Of a DNA stretch of 64,000 nt, positions 63,564 through 64,000 are shown piece after piece (position 1 is the first letter of the stretch; each line of letters begins with the position of its first letter). The notes under the pieces were generated by a model that searched no databases, was not told the origin of the DNA, and saw only the letters and a program-made list of their open reading frames with translations. The position numbers were made by a program, and so were the translations under genes. The DNA is from Helicoverpa zea (taxonomy: Eukaryota; Arthropoda; Insecta; Lepidoptera; Noctuidae), in the NCBI RefSeq assembly GCF_022581195.2, contig NC_061475.1:9672001-9736000 (forward strand), given 5' to 3'.

Positions 63564-64000
63564 TCACACATAAGCTGTTGTCTGTCGGGCCAGGTAATCC
63601 CATTTTCGGCGGACGGGGCACTCAGCGCTGAAGGCATTGTGGTCGGTCCTCTGTAACTTCGAGTGCGAGCAGTTGCAGCACTGCGGTTCGTTCCCTGCGA
63701 TGTAGTCTGCGCATTTCTCGCGCAGATGCGGGCCGCCGCAGTGACTGCACCTGTCCGCACCTTCCGTGCAAAATTTCCGGCCGTGCCCGAATGCCAAGCA
63801 CCTCGTGCATTGGATGAGCGGAGACTGGTCCTCCACTCTGATCCTTTGCAGGTCAAGGTAGAGGGCTCCAGCCTCCACCATCCTCCGCCAGACAATAGGT
63901 TTTGCCTGGACTACAATGTGTGCCGTTTTTGGATTTCTAGTTCTTTTTTTGTACTTGATTGTTATGTCTGTGTCCTCTTGTGATAAATCTGTGAAAAATT
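63564..64000 (-). CDS. ORF1 (Gag) of the second gag-only element, C-terminal part
   Basis: The frame enters from the window edge (TIKYKKRTRNP region), reads PIVWRRMVEAGALYLDLQ and the three zinc knuckles (CTRCLAFGHGRKFC, CSHCGGPHLREKC, CCNCSHSKLQRTDHNAFSAEC), and ends RQTTAYV at 63564. Closely similar to the first copy, with differences spread over the length, so it is an independent, selected lineage rather than a fresh duplicate. N-terminus lies beyond the window. Confidence 0.88.
   Translation of the reverse strand, partial: FFTDLSQEDTDITIKYKKRTRNPKTAHIVVQAKPIVWRRMVEAGALYLDLQRIRVEDQSPLIQCTRCLAFGHGRKFCTEGADRCSHCGGPHLREKCADYIAGNEPQCCNCSHSKLQRTDHNAFSAECPVRRKWDYLARQTTAYV

Larger units (their letters stand above)
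61879..64000 (-). mobile_element. telomeric gag-only element, second copy, cut by window end
   Basis: Poly(T) 61881-61938, a 3' UTR of about 1.6 kb starting CTGCTTTTCCCCGTTCATTG, then ORF1. Again no ORF2 lies between ORF1 and the poly(A). The 3' UTR is longer than in the first copy and similar only near both ends, so this is a related subfamily. Confidence 0.78.

Overview
This window looks like subtelomeric DNA of an insect, most likely a moth or butterfly. It holds long (TTAGG)n arrays, the ancestral insect telomere repeat, interrupted by R1-clade non-LTR retrotransposons, which is the arrangement known for TRAS/SART in Lepidoptera. It also holds tRNA-derived SINEs and Helitron-like repeats of lepidopteran type. 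I see no convincing single-copy host gene: almost every supported coding region belongs to a mobile element, and most are broken. Calls rest on reading motifs, terminal repeats and target-site duplications (TSDs) by eye; family names are by resemblance.

Layout, left to right. 1-2.1 kb: R1-type reverse-transcriptase end fragment, a SINE carrying a Harbinger-like MITE, AT-rich DNA. 2.1-5.6 kb: a palindromic repeat and a 3.1-kb non-autonomous hAT element with an internal 1.2-kb duplication. 6.5-24.9 kb: a Ty3/gypsy retrotransposon on the minus strand (LTRs 6550-6843 and 19233-24902, TSD TCAA). Its gag is split by a TTAA-flanked piggyBac-like element (11422-18824). That element holds a tandem array of miniature LTR elements (TRIM-like, four LTRs), a long-inverted-repeat element inside the third LTR, and a non-LTR RT/RNase H element. 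The gypsy 5' LTR is split by a 5.4-kb jockey-type element, and the gypsy itself sits in a LINE 3' end.

25.0-27.3 kb: a plus-strand R1/SART-like ORF2 and the 3' end of an opposite-strand TRAS-like element, joined through degenerate TTAGG-like DNA. 27.3-39.3 kb: two large LTR elements without long ORFs (called A and B here), with a solo LTR of A between them split by a second hAT. A and B share a primer-binding-like motif with the gypsy element, a base-pair-covarying hairpin, and exon-like modules. 39.8-53.7 kb: a TRAS-like ORF2 cut by an 11.7-kb insertion with inverted ends and a 9-bp TSD; that insertion contains a SINE and an apparently intact BEL/Pao retrotransposon (1754-aa gag-pol).

53.7-64 kb: three long TTAGG arrays with minus-strand retrotransposons between them. 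Two are ORF1 (gag)-only elements. One of these is bounded on both sides by TTAGG, so it looks complete without ORF2, a design reminiscent of Drosophila HeT-A. The third is a 5'-truncated ORF2 element. The G-rich strand runs left to right, which suggests the chromosome end lies beyond the right edge.
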